Source: Heterocephalus glaber (lineage: Eukaryota; Chordata; Mammalia; Rodentia; Bathyergidae). From it: a stretch of DNA of 64,000 nucleotides. Positions within the stretch are counted from its first letter, which is position 1, and each line of letters begins with the position of its first letter. Location of the stretch: assembly GCF_000247695.1 (NCBI RefSeq), contig NW_004624805.1, forward strand, positions 58,795 to 122,794. The letters run 5' to 3'. The notes under the pieces were generated by a model. The model searched no databases and was not told where the DNA came from. It worked only from the letters and a program-made list of their open reading frames with translations. A program made the translations under genes and the position numbers. This document shows positions 47,889-58,709 of the stretch, in pieces.

Positions 47889-48001
47889 CTCTTTCTCTTC
47901 TTCCTCTTCTTCTGTCTCTTCGTCTGCTTCAGCCGGATAGTCTTCTGCTTCTTCATCATAATCTTCTACAGTTAACTCCAATGCACGATATTGAAATGGC
48001 T
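47889..48001 (-). CDS. AK9: AK9 exon, in-window 8 (acidic; GC donor)
   Basis: This 113-nt exon follows a strong polypyrimidine acceptor (ttttttttaacag). It encodes KPFQYRALELTVEDYDEE then AEDYPAEADEETEEEEEEKE. The frame must end at AAAGAG to join the phase-0 start of the next exon, and the intron there begins gcatga. That makes this a GC-AG intron. Reading on gives Ala-stop. No GT lies in a position that keeps the frame. Confidence 0.82.
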
Positions 48002-48341
48002 CTGTTAAAAAAAAAAGAAGAAAAATCCTTGGGGAAAATATTTTTAGAATAAAAAATATTAGCATATTACAGCAGTCAATGGTTAAAAAATTATTATTAC
48101 CAATCTCTTAGTTTTAATATGCTTTATGTGACAAGTGGCCAGGATGGCCAGTGCTATATGCATCCTGGCCATTCTGAACAGACAGAGCCTGTACTCTGAC
48201 CGTAGTCAAGTATATCAGAATCACCCTTGCAAACATGGAGTGCTGCACTTCACAAACTATCCAGAAGGGCTCTGAGGTTCCAAACTGGTTTTAATCCTAG
48301 TACCTGCTCTTCATCATAAATGTTATCACTGCAGCCCTTAC
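48002..48341 (-). other. AK9 intron 7-8
   Basis: This 340-bp intron has no repeats. It contains a perfect 11-bp inverted repeat, tggccaggatg (48136-48146) and catcctggcca (48161-48171), with a 14-base loop. Confidence 0.75.
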
Positions 48342-48542
48342 TTTCCATAGTGTCAACTACTTTTTGAAGTAGCTCCTTTGGTGTTCTGTTGCCAGTCTCC
48401 AAGTTTAAAATTTGAATGGAAGAATCACTAATGAGTGATTCCAGCTGTTTCCATGTGATCTTGAAAGAATCAATCTTCTCTTTAAAAGGCTCCATTTCAG
48501 GAACATCGGGATAAGCATCTTCAGGAAACTTGGGTAGTACAA
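48342..48542 (-). CDS. AK9: AK9 exon, in-window 7
   Basis: This 201-nt exon encodes VLPKFPEDAYPDVPEMEPFK, EKIDSFKITWKQLESLI and TGNRTPKELLQKVVDTME. The proline-rich start and the following amphipathic helix are well conserved in AK9. The acceptor is actcaaaag and the donor GAAA|gtaagg is near-consensus. It provides the N-terminal lead-in to the third kinase module. Confidence 0.92.
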
Positions 48543-49001
48543 CTTTTGAGTAAAGGTTAAAGAAAGAAAAAAGAAAGGCTTTAAATGTCCTACCTCTAGC
48601 CATATTGACAAAATAAGTTATATTTTTTAAATGTTGGAAAAAAGTAAAGTTAATATTCTAATCAATAATATACTTTTATAAATTTACATTTTAATTTGTT
48701 TTTAGATACTGTAGATGAATTACCTATGAATAAAACTCAAATTATTTGGATAGTTAATGTTTCATATGAAAATTTTAACTGTTAATACAATGTATAAAAT
48801 AAAATTTGATGAAAATCAGTGTCATAAACTGGACAGACATACTTTTAATGGAATGAGCTGAATAAACAGAATGAGTATCAACTGGCAGACAACACAGAAG
48901 TAAATAGGATGCAGGTACTATCCCCAAAATAAGGGAGTAGACTCTGTAAGAAAGATGAAGAGCACTTTTGTGCACTAACTACTTGTATTTTACAGCCTGA
49001 C
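48543..49001 (-). other. AK9 intron 6-7
   Basis: This 459-bp AT-rich intron has no recognisable element. Confidence 0.7.
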
Positions 49002-49091
49002 CTGTTTCAAATAATTCTTCAGTTCCCAGGCTCTCTCTGGATCCTTTTGGAATTTCTTTTTCAATTGCAGTATCCTCAGCAGGCTCAGTGA
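49002..49091 (-). CDS. AK9: AK9 exon, in-window 6 (acidic linker)
   Basis: This 90-nt exon encodes TEPAEDTAIEKEIPKGSRES then LGTEELFET. It joins in phase to exon 5 (G|TC = Val) and exon 7 (G|TT = Val). The acceptor is ttcttaag and the donor ACAG|gtcagg. The EKEIPKGS segment is conserved with human AK9. The length is a multiple of three, so skipping would keep the frame. Confidence 0.88.
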
Positions 49092-49223
49092 CTTAAGAAA
49101 GAAATCTAATAGTTAATGTTTGGATTTTAAAAGGTTAATTTCTTTAACAAAGTGCTGGAACAAGGGAAATTTCAAAACATCATTTAAATTGTATACAATA
49201 TGTCTAATTGAAAATACAGTTCT

Positions 49224-49319
49224 GGGCTGGGGATTTAGCTCAGTGGTGCCACACAAGGTCCTGAGTTTGATCCCAGTACTAAAACCAAAACCAAACCAAA
49301 ACAAAACAAAAAAAGAAAC
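49224..49319 (+). mobile_element. ID SINE
   Basis: Gggctggggatttagctcag, tcctgagtttgatcccagta, then an A/C-rich tail. It is flanked by tacagttct at 49215-49223 and 49320-49328. Confidence 0.9.
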
Positions 49320-50553
49320 TACAGTTCTTATTAGGTAAGGAATAACATAAAATACATGACAGTATGAGGCAGGGGAATAAAGAATATTCTTAAATATATA
49401 AAAGAACACAGACTCCTATACTAATTCACTTATGGTACATATAACTCCAGTTTACAACTGTTGTTAAATATATTCCAAGCTTCTGTTAATGTGGCATCAT
49501 ACTTGCAGTGCCTGATATTCCCTCTAGTTTCTTACTAAGATACTCATTAAGATACACCAATACCCAACAGTAGCAACGAGAGATGATGGTATTACAGACT
49601 GAGCTATCTGGGCTCTTCCAGATGATGCTATTACAAAGCCCCAGCTGTGAGTGTAGGGATGGAGAAATTGAGGAGAAGCTAACTTTACTGTGAAAGAAAG
49701 AGTGTCAACTTGGGGTTTTTCCTTGATGGTGTAAGGCACATTTCGAATACAGGTCCAGCACAGATGGTTCAGGAAAGACAGACTTAAGCATCTATTAGGA
49801 AACTTGATCTTGGGCTTGTCACCCTCTAGCCCTGGGAGAAAATTAACTCCTGTTGTTTGAGCCACCTGGCTACAGCATTCTATTACGGCAACCTAAATGG
49901 ACCCAGACATTGACCCATAAAACTAATGCAGTAAAATGACGTATGTTGGATTTGAGGGTTCTCATTGTTACATGCTTCCCTTTAGTCCTGTTTCTTTCAT
50001 CAGATAACAGCAAGTTCCCAGCCCTTAATGAGCTAGTCTGGCATCTAGCTGTGGATATCTGAAGACTTCTGGGTTGTAGGTTTGGTTTCTAATCCAGTAC
50101 TAACTGTGCTTGGAAGCACCTACTAACCTCATTCCCACCACAGCAGAGCACGGCGCCTTGCTGCCGTAAACCCATTCTCGACTCCTGCTCACCTGACCTG
50201 CTCACCTGACCCAACTCAGCAAAGTAGGCCTTGTGATAGGGCTGGCTCCTGGGGGTGTGACACGAGGGGTCTTACTGAGTCTCTTGAAAGCCTCCACTCT
50301 TAGTGTTAATAACAAATGAAAAACACAATGTAAAGGCCAGGTGAAAGAGGTCAGAAGGAAGGAAAGGGTTTTATAGTCTGGGATCTTTAATGGTCCTGCT
50401 TTCTGGACAATGTGTCCTGCTCCTGATCCCAGTCCTGGAATCAAACAGCCTCGGCTTCCTTACCATGCTACACTCTATGTGATCGGGACATTCTCGGGGT
50501 CAGGAAGGCTCAACTTTCCATCCCTAGCCACCTTCTATGTTCTACACACCCTG

Positions 50554-50556
<3 letters not shown>

Positions 50557-50602
<46 letters not shown>
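50557..50602. repeat. (CT)n microsatellite
   Basis: CT run of about 46 bp lying about 50 bp beyond the donor of in-window exon 5. On the transcribed strand it is a (GA)n purine tract. Confidence 0.95.
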
Positions 50603-50603
<1 letters not shown>

Positions 50604-50649
50604 ATCAGAGTAGAATGAAGGACAGAGCCCTGATTCAGGACAGTCCAAC

Positions 50650-50787
50650 CTGATTCACGCTCTGTTTTGGGGACTTCAGACATTTCAGACTCTTCTTTCT
50701 CAGATACTTCCAGCGCTTCAGACTCTCCACAGAATTCAGACTCCTTGACCTCAATTTCTTCTTCAGCTTCATTATCAGCTTCTTCAG
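50650..50787 (-). CDS. AK9: AK9 exon, in-window 5 (acidic linker)
   Basis: This 138-nt exon encodes AEEADNEAEEEIEVKESE, CGESEALEVSEKEESEMS and EVPKTERES. It is a low-complexity acidic linker between kinase modules, probably disordered, and such linkers evolve fast in AK9 orthologues. The acceptor is ctcgaag and the donor ATCAG|gttgga. A 46-bp CT microsatellite lies about 50 bp downstream in the following intron, close enough to affect splicing or alignment. Confidence 0.88.
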
Positions 50788-51125
50788 CTTCGAGAATCAA
50801 GAGGAACAGATTAGCATTCAGTTTAGGTCAACAAATATTTATTGGGTGCTAAATGCTGAGGCCAGAACAAAGAACATCTATCAAAATGTAGTAGTAAAGG
50901 AAGGATAATCATGTGCTCAGGGTCTCAGGAGAGAACCAGACCAAGAGTTTATTCAAAAGAAGAAATGTTTCTAGCAATCTCAAATATTCTAACAGTAAAA
51001 GACTAGAGATACCCCAAGCCTATTCAGCAATAGACTGCCTAGATTTTCAGTGTCCAAAATGGTAGCCATTAGTCACATGTCGCTACTGAGCAACTGAAAT
51101 GTGGCTAGTCCAAATTGAAACATAT

Positions 51126-51282
51126 GTAAGTTTTTGTTTTTGGAGACGTGGTCTCACTATGCAGTTCAGGCTGGCCTTGAACTCACTATATAGTCCAGCC
51201 TGCCCTCAAACTCACGGCAATCCTCCAGCCACAGCCTCCACAGTGCTGGGATCACAGGTGTGCACCACCATGCCTGGCCATG
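51126..51282 (-). mobile_element. B1 SINE
   Basis: Reverse: ggagacgtggtctcactatg, ttcaggctggccttgaactc, a second 'tatagtccagcctg' copy, then tgctgggatcacaggtgtgc. Confidence 0.87.
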
Positions 51283-52769
51283 TGTAAGTATTAAGCATAT
51301 AAAGGATATCAAAGGGTTGGCATGAAAACACTGAATGTACAACGTCTGGCTACTAGGAAATTTAGTTACATGTGTGGCTTATATTGGGCAGCATCAGGCT
51401 AGATTATATATATATAATGGTAGCTACTCTTACAGTTAAGTAAAAACAGCAAGTAGTAAATGTTGATTAATATGTTAATATTAAATTTGTAAAGCATAAT
51501 TACAAATTTTGAGCAGCTGCTAACAAAGAATTATATGCATGGAAATCTTTCAGGGAAAAGATGGTAGTGGTGTCAGGAATCTTGCCTCCCCAGCTGCCAT
51601 TCATATACTTATGGAACTGACATGATACATTCATGAAATGGAAGACAAGGTACTTTCTATATAAAGACAATTTGAAAAAATAAATAAGCTTGCTTTTTGT
51701 ACTCTTGTGGAATTCATTCTTCCAGTGAGTTCCTTCAACTGTCACATTATCAGGGTGTGATAAGCCTCTGACATCTGAACCTTATCTAACTCTAGGTGAT
51801 TATGCACCAGAAGAAAGCATCTTGAAGCATCTTAATATCTCAGTCTGAACCAAGACTACAATGCGTGTAGCTTCCAAGTATGTAACTTGAAAAGTGGTGA
51901 AGCTTTCTGTGTTAAGTCAAGAGTTTTATGGTAATACACTCAAGTATGAAGCAGCATTTGCTGAATCCTACTGCAGCGGGGAATAAAGATACACAGTTTA
52001 CACAAGAAATTTAAAATTTCTTTCAACTACATATTTCTTATAGTAAAAAAAAATCATATACCTCCAAGGTGTGTATATAAATTTATTTCTAGGTTATATT
52101 CTTATCTATATTGGATATATTATAAAAAGAATTTATATAATGGTACAGAAAATTTTAAAAGTTCAAATCCTTTTTACTAAAACCCCAATGAATAATCTGT
52201 ATACCATGTAAGTCAGGGATGAATTGAAAGGCAGGTGGTCTAAGATCCTTCAACTATTTATGGCTTTGATTATTAATTTGTGTTGTATTAATTATCCATA
52301 AATTACCCCAAAACTAGAGGTTAAAACAACAATCTTCACACATCACCTTGCAGTTTCTGTGGACAGGAATCAAGAGGGCTTAGCTGCAGGGTTCTGGCTC
52401 AGGGTGTTCCAGGGGTTCTGAAGACTTAGTGTGGATGGAGGACTCACTTCCAAGGTGGAACTCAAACCAGAACTATGGTGCTCAGGGACCCAAAAGCTGC
52501 TGCCACAGGGTCTTACTGGAGTCCTGACCCAGAGAACGGGTTGTGTGATAAGAATGAATGTTATCTTACACCACTAACTTCTGGAGTGCCTGTCGTACAG
52601 CACTGGAAAACTGAAACTATGCTCTTCACTCATTCAGCCATGGGCCCCTCTGGCAATCTGGTGAAACTTAAGGGCCTTTTCTCTGAATAATGATTTCAAA
52701 CTCAGCAAATAAAATATATGAGTCCAATTACATTGAAATACAGTTGCCAAATTAAAAACTATGCTGTAG

Positions 52770-52830
52770 GGGCCGGGGATTTAGTTCAGTGGTGCTGCCA
52801 TGAAAGTTTGATTCCTAATACAAAACAAAA
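52770..52830 (+). mobile_element. Internally deleted ID SINE
   Basis: Ggggccggggatttagttca, then a shortened body (gaaagtttgattcctaatac). It is flanked by aaaactatgctgtagg and aaaattatgctgtagg. Confidence 0.82.
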
Positions 52831-53620
52831 AATTATGCTGTAGGAAATCTGTGCGCCTTTACTACTGTATTAAAGAAAGACAACTAACAGATACATTAAT
52901 AACTACTATAAGTTTGGAACCATGATAAGCACAAATAAGATATGTAAAACTATAATGAAAAGAAAATATCTTCATTTCTCTTAACTTCAAAGGTAAGGTA
53001 CTCTTTTGGTTTACTGCCTGTATTAACAGTTGAAGGGATCACCAAATTTCAGTTAAACGTTAGTGAAAATAAAGTTGGAATTATTTTTTCCATTGCAGTT
53101 TTCAGATCCATAATCGTTATCCATGGGTCCCAGGTTGAAATCTAGTACCTAAAGAAAACTTAAAACTCAGAAAAGAAAGCTCCTCCACAATGGATGTTGG
53201 TGTCTAAATGGAAAGGCTATGGATTTAGTAAGGGTATGGATATTTTCTTGCGCACTTTTCTAACAGAAACAATATCATCAGCCATGTGTCACCCATGATG
53301 ACAGTATCATTTACAAACATGCCACACAAACTATTCTGCTGTGTATCCTTCCTAGAGGGTGTACAATTAGGGATCTGTGTGAAGAGTCGCTTTCCTATGA
53401 ATCTATTACTCTAGTGATGATATGCTGTGTTATACAAACTGACACATTTGAGAATGAAAAGGGATAATATAAGTAAGCTGGGACCACAGGCATAAATCTG
53501 GACTCATGTGAAAACTGGGAAATACGATCACCCTGCCTATAATTCACTTGAAATAATGCAGCTGCTTGCAGTAACAATGCAAGAATAAATGATACATTAT
53601 TCGTCTTAATCTATGTTGAC

Positions 53621-53697
53621 CTTTTGCGTTCTCAGGCATAGCATCCAGTAGTCTTTGCTTTTCTTCTTCTATTTTTAGTGCCTCTTCTTTAGCCTTT
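53621..53697 (-). CDS. AK9: AK9 exon, in-window 4 (coiled coil)
   Basis: This short 77-nt exon encodes KAKEEALKIEEEKQRLLDA followed by MPENAK. It is continuous in phase with both neighbours (AG|A = Arg at the start, G|CT = Ala at the end). The acceptor catttcag is strong. The donor AAAAG|gtcaac is weak (C at +3), so exon skipping is conceivable; 77 nt is not a multiple of three and skipping would shift the frame. Confidence 0.85.
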
Positions 53698-54908
53698 CTG
53701 AAATGAAATGGTTCAAAATTTAATTAACTTTGCAAAATCAGACATATCACATTATTATAGTATTGAATGCTTATGGTGGTAAAAAGAAGTGTAAATTGCT
53801 TATATATTCATTATACTTTTTACTTTACAAGGTACAATTCTAAACCAACCATGTTAAGGTCAGTTAGTTTACACTTGCTATTGTTGTGGGGTTGGGTAAG
53901 AAAAACTGGAATTTTATACTTTGAAAAGGTTTAGCTATTAACTAGAAAATCTGTCAAAAGTAATAAAGGATTATCTAAGTTGAAAAGCAAGAGGATCTGT
54001 AACATTTTTTCTCTGGTTAAATGGAAATTATTCACGATATAATGTTAAGTGAAAAAAGAATATAAAACTGTATGTATAATACAACTTTAATTTGCATTTT
54101 AAATGTATATAAGTTAAAAGACTGGGAGAAAACTAACTGAACAATTAACAAACAGCAATTATCTCTAGATGGTGACATAATGAGTTTTAAATTTTTTTAA
54201 TTTTTTCATTAAAAACTTTTCGACATTGAATAAATAAAAATTGTAATTTTTCTCTAACTAGGAAAAAACCTGACTATTTTATTTTTAACACAGTGCTGAT
54301 GAAATTTAAAGCCACTTAGAATGGAAGCTTCAGTACCTGGAGGGAATCTGCACATATTTCATTAAGGCTGCTGCACTCATCTTCCCTTAACAATGAAGGT
54401 GAAGGGAGGTACAAGGAGATTTAGTAAAATGACAGAGAAAGACAGCATCTATTGAAAGTGAAAAGTATGTGTATCTTTTACCTAGAAATTCCATGTCTAG
54501 GAATTCAGCTCTCAGAAACAGGCATACTACTGCACAAAGAAACATGTAAGAATGCCAACTGAATCTTTTAAAAATAGTATCAAAATAAACTACATCAAAT
54601 GTTCACCAACAAGGGACATTAGGAAGACCCTCCTATAGCAGCACGGCTGGAGCGCTGCTCCCAGGCCCCGTCACCCTCTGCTGTGTGCGTCCTCTGCCTG
54701 CCTTGTGGCTGTGTCTGTCCAGTCTCCTGAGATGCTGTCACCGTCCTTCCCTGCAGGTCTGCGCCCCCTGGGGACCAGATCCTCTCACTGCACCCCTCAG
54801 CAGCCGGCAGTCCAGGGGCAAAGGTATCTCACAAGTCTGATAATTAGAAGATATTTAACAATTCTAAAATATACATTAATCTGTTTTACTATTCTAGGCA
54901 GATTTTAC
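53698..54908 (-). other. AK9 intron 3-4
   Basis: This 1.2-kb intron has nothing I recognise. A GC-rich patch at 54640-54830 stands out in an AT-rich setting. Confidence 0.6.
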
Positions 54909-55026
54909 CTTGACTTTGCTGCTGCTTCTTCCTTTTTCTTTTGTAGCTCATTTAACAATCTTTCTAAAATTTTCGAGTCAATTTCAGACTTATTTTGTAA
55001 ATATATTCTATTAAATAAACATTTTC
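54909..55026 (-). CDS. AK9: AK9 exon, in-window 3 (coiled coil)
   Basis: This 118-nt exon completes a glycine codon (G|GA) and encodes GKCLFNRIYLQNKSEID, SKILERLLNELQ and KKKEEAAAKS. The first part closes the preceding kinase-like domain; the Lys/Glu-rich tail is a predicted coiled coil. It ends TCAAG|gtaaaa. The unspliced frame runs into a stop two codons past the donor. Confidence 0.9.
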
Positions 55027-55592
55027 CTGAAATACAGATAAAGAGAATAGTATTATTTTTGAAGCTGTAAAGAGTGAGATATATTTTTGAAATTAAGAAC
55101 AAAAAATTAATTCTGCCTTTCCTTTAAAGATTTATTGAAATAGTCTAAATTGCTTAAAATTTTAATAGACTGTCTTAAATCTTTCTTAAAAAGGTATTTA
55201 TTAATATAGTATAATTACAACATGAAGAGTCAAATATTTCCCCCAAAGAAACTCTGATTTCAAATAAATTTCCTTAAGAGGCAATGTGACAGAATAATTA
55301 AAAACTGACATCTTATGTACTTAATGTCCCTCGGTCTTACGCATTGTTCGTTAGGAGTTACTGTTGCTGACTAGGGGAGGGGTAAGTCCTCAGCTCCAGG
55401 TAAAATGCACTGGCTGACAGGACCCTCCGCTAACCAGCACATGATCCTGGCCTCCTCCTTTGCCAGCCAGGGGTTGTCGGGGTGGTATTTGGACCTTAGG
55501 AGAGTATACAGTTTTTCACTCTGTATTTTAACACAAATATTAAGCAGCAATAAAATTTCAGTTTCAAATTTATTTGATAAATATTTACCAAC
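55027..55592 (-). other. AK9 intron 2-3
   Basis: This 566-bp AT-rich intron has no recognisable repeat. Confidence 0.65.
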
Positions 55593-55749
55593 CATTGTAT
55601 TCTGTGTCCGATAAATAGATTACCAAATCCGGTACAATTCCTTTCTCAATTAAGACCGTCCACAGTTCTTTTATAACAGGGCAGTTGTCCACAATCCATC
55701 CTCCAAGTTTTGGGGCACCAGAAAACCTATTCTTGTTTTCTTCTACTAC
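55593..55749 (-). CDS. AK9: AK9 exon, in-window 2 (kinase-like core)
   Basis: This 157-nt exon follows a tttcacag acceptor. It encodes VVEENKNRFSGAP, GGWIVDNCPVIKELW and GIVPDLVIYLSDTEYN. GGWIVDNCP occupies the place of the canonical GFILDGFPR of adenylate kinases, and VPDLVIYL is the following beta strand. The conserved D of WIVDN is kept, but the FPR arginine is replaced, which suggests a non-canonical nucleotide site (known to be degenerate in this family). The frame requires the donor AATG|gttggt. A better-looking gtaaat four bases downstream would break the frame. Confidence 0.9.
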
Positions 55750-56329
55750 CTGTGAAAATTACACCATGATACTGCCATTATAGCTTGACAAGTTAAGGAT
55801 TTTACCTTGATATGTCATTTTTGTTGAGCTTTCAAAAATTATTTTTAAACGAAAAACAAATTTAAAGCAAGGAAATTCTATGTTTTAAAAGTTAAGAATA
55901 GGAAGCAAAAGCCTTTGTTAAATAAACATAGCAACTCATTTTGCCATTTGCTCTTCAGCATCATGGGACGCAAACCCTGATTAGGACGCTGGGACAAGGC
56001 CTGCTCCTGGGATGAAGGCATGGGTCCTGCCAGCATCCTCCACTGGCCTTCTGCTCTCACCCTTCCATGTGAGGGGGCTCCTGAGATGCGCACTGCAGCA
56101 GCAGGAAGCGCTGCGGTCACAGGAGTTTGGCTAAACTCTCCCTACAGATACAGAAATCAGTCATGTGGATCTGTGAATCGATCAACTCTGAGGGCCTAAG
56201 ATCAGTTTGTGTGCCATCAGGTAGTCACAGAGTATTAGGAATCAAAGGGGAGAGATGTCAAAAGGGTCAGCATAACCCTCCGACCTATGAGGATTTAACA
56301 TTATCTCCTTTTAAAATTTTTATCTAGGG

Positions 56330-56402
56330 CCAGGGATGTAGCTCAGCAGCGCAGTGGCTGCCTGGCAAGCGTCAGGCCCTGAGTTTGATTCCCAGTATCA
56401 AA
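56330..56402 (+). mobile_element. ID SINE
   Basis: Gggccagggatgtagctcag, caggccctgagtttgattcc, then a short A-rich tail. Confidence 0.82.
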
Positions 56403-57289
56403 AAAGAAAAGTGAGAAAAAATTTTTTTCATCTGAATACAGTCTTTTGAAAGAAATAACTTTAAACACCTAGAAATGTTTAACACAAGAGAATTCAAGAG
56501 TAAAAGGAAAGCTATAAACAAATAGAAATGGTTAATATAAATTTTACTCTCCAAGTTTCAAAGACAAAAACATTAAAACCTTGAGATATAATTTATAATT
56601 TCTCTGCCACCTCCAACTTTTTTGAAAAAAAAATAATGGCCTCATGGTATTTTATCACGTGAAAAAAATCTTACTTTCTAAAACCACCCTCTGTAAAATA
56701 TTTATATCACTTATAGTTTTATGGTAACACTATGATGAATATCTGTATATATTAAATCTTTATTATTTTAATAACATTATAATGAATGCCTTTATATATA
56801 AATCTTTGTCCAAATATTATATATTTCTTTAGATTAGGTTCCTAGAAGATGCATTTTTACATCAGAGAAAACTCAGAAGTGAATATTCTAAAGGCTTTTC
56901 ATACAGGTTAAACTGCTTCCTAAAATATCTGTATCAATTTTCACTCTTCCCGTTAGTGTTTTAATGTGACTATAGCATGACAGCCTTACTGGCATTGACT
57001 GTTTAAAAACTGCCAATTTTACAGTTGAGAAATTATATCTCATTGTTTGAATTTCATATTCTTATTGAAACTTACACATTACAAACTTTCAATTAACCAC
57101 ATGTATTTCTACTTTGATGAAATATGCTTATATCCCTGGCTTGCTTTTATATCTGGGTATTAGACTCTCCTATTGATGTATAAGAAATTAATGTTATATT
57201 TATTGTAAATTCTTTCTTCAGTTTGGCTTTTGTGATTTCTTACAGAGAGAGTCATGATTAAGCTGCCTCTACTGAAATTTTCTCTCAGG

Positions 57290-57640
57290 AGCTTTTCCAT
57301 TGCAGCTGTGCCCAGAGCCCTTCCTGGCCTAGGGTCTGGGATTCCCCAAGAGCCCCACGTGCTGCAGGCCTGGCCCCGACTCTGCATCTCTGGGAGGTGA
57401 GATGGGCCGGTGGCGGTCTCAGGTCAGGCCTGGCCTTGAAAGGGGATGTGGGACCACGTTGCTTCCTTTCTCCCTCTGCTTTCTGGCCGCTGCAGGAGTG
57501 TTCCTAACCTCCCCTGGCTCCCCACCAAGCTGTGCTTCCTCACCACAGACCCAAGAGCAGCAGGCCTGGTGCACCTTGGACTGGAACGTCCAAAACTGTG
57601 AGCCAAGAGCAGTTCACCTGTTGATCATCTGCGGTAGTTC
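57290..57640 (+). mobile_element. Possible MaLR-like LTR
   Basis: The GC-rich body ends ttggactggaacgtccaaaa, ctgtgagccaagagcagttc, like the 3' part of MaLR LTRs (…ggactg…aaactgtgagcc…). The evidence is weak and the body is unassigned. Confidence 0.35.
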
Positions 57641-58218
57641 TTGTAGAGATGGGAGTCCTTGAGACGATTCGATGTTACCACACTGTCTTCTAGCTTAGCG
57701 CTTTAATGTACATGGAATTATTTATTTTTACCTTGATATAAGGTGGGAGTCTAAGTAGTTTTTTCCTTGATAGTTAATCAGCCAACACCGTTAAATAATT
57801 CTTTTGTATTAGACTGTGATGTGAACTTGGGCAGGTACTAAAATTGTATCTGTGCTGAGGTCTGCGCCTGTACCTCTCCGTGCTTCCCTGGTCCTTGTAT
57901 CACATTTCAGTAGCTGTGCAGCAAGTCGCCCTCTATTGTGCCTCTCTGCCAAACTGTTCTTATCTAGTCTGAACTATTGGTTCTTCCACATAAACATGAG
58001 AGTCATATTCTCAATGTCCAAAACACATTAGAGATTTTTATTAGAACTGCATCAAATCCATATATTAACTTGAGGAAGACACAGATGTATGATTGATGAA
58101 TTTTTTATTTGCTTATTATAAATTTTAAAACTCAATAAAATTTTGTCTTTACAAATGAATTGTAATGTCTCTATGTCTTGACATCTACTTATGTGAATAC
58201 TTATTTCATTTTCTTTTT

Positions 58219-58313
58219 TGTTGTTGTTGTTGTTGTTTTTTGGTACCAGGGCTCGAACCGAGGACCTTGCACTTGCAAGGCAGGCTCGGTGCCACTGAGC
58301 TGAATCCCGGCCC
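58219..58313 (-). mobile_element. ID SINE with (GTT)n tail
   Basis: (GTT)n, ggtaccagggctcgaaccga, ggcaggctcggtgccactga, gctgaatcccggccc. The triplet run is the complement of its tail. Confidence 0.87.
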
Positions 58314-58618
58314 TATGTGAATATTTATAGTTTAGTTTTTTTTATTCATGTGGATCTCTCATCTTTATTTCAAGCTTATCATTAGTTATTTAACACTTAT
58401 ATTCCTTTCATGTATGGATTTCTTAGTTTATTTGAACATTTTCTGAATGTACTTATTAGCTTTTAATGTTTTTTTAGATTACTTTCTTGGATATCTTTAA
58501 CATAAATTGTCAGTTGTAAAAATGATTGTATTTTTCCTATGTTCTAATAGTTATTTCTCATATGTTTTAAGGCATTCTGTATAGGCAAATTTCCATCAAG
58601 TATTAAAAATGGGTGTTA

Positions 58619-58709
58619 GGGCTGGGGATTTAGCTCAGTGGCACCACACCTGCCTCACAAGTGCAAGGTCCTGAGTTCGATCCCCAGTATGGGGAAAAAA
58701 TGAAAACAA
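58619..58709 (+). mobile_element. ID SINE
   Basis: Ggctggggatttagctcagt, ctcacaagtgcaaggtcctg, agttcgatccccagtat. It is flanked by aaaaatgggtg (58606) and aaaaatgggtg (58710). Confidence 0.92.

Larger units (their letters stand above)
49092..50649 (-). other. AK9 intron 5-6
   Basis: It contains an ID SINE (49224-49319) and a CT microsatellite (50557-50602) close to the exon 5 donor. 49330-50550 shows nothing recognisable. Confidence 0.7.
50788..53620 (-). other. AK9 intron 4-5
   Basis: It contains a reverse B1 (51126-51282), an ID remnant (52770-52828) and a possible diverged MLT1-like LTR start near 52280-52420 (ccataaattaccccaaaact). The other stretches show nothing recognisable. Confidence 0.6.

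Noticed and set aside
55589..55592. Stronger-looking donor (ttg|gtaaat) 4 nt beyond the chosen end of exon 2
   Set aside because: Using it breaks the frame with exon 3, whereas AATG|gttggt restores the conserved Asn-Gly-Lys-Cys.
58619..58709. tRNA-like A and B boxes (gctcagtgg, gttcgatcc)
   Set aside because: These belong to ID SINEs with tails and target duplications, not tRNA genes.
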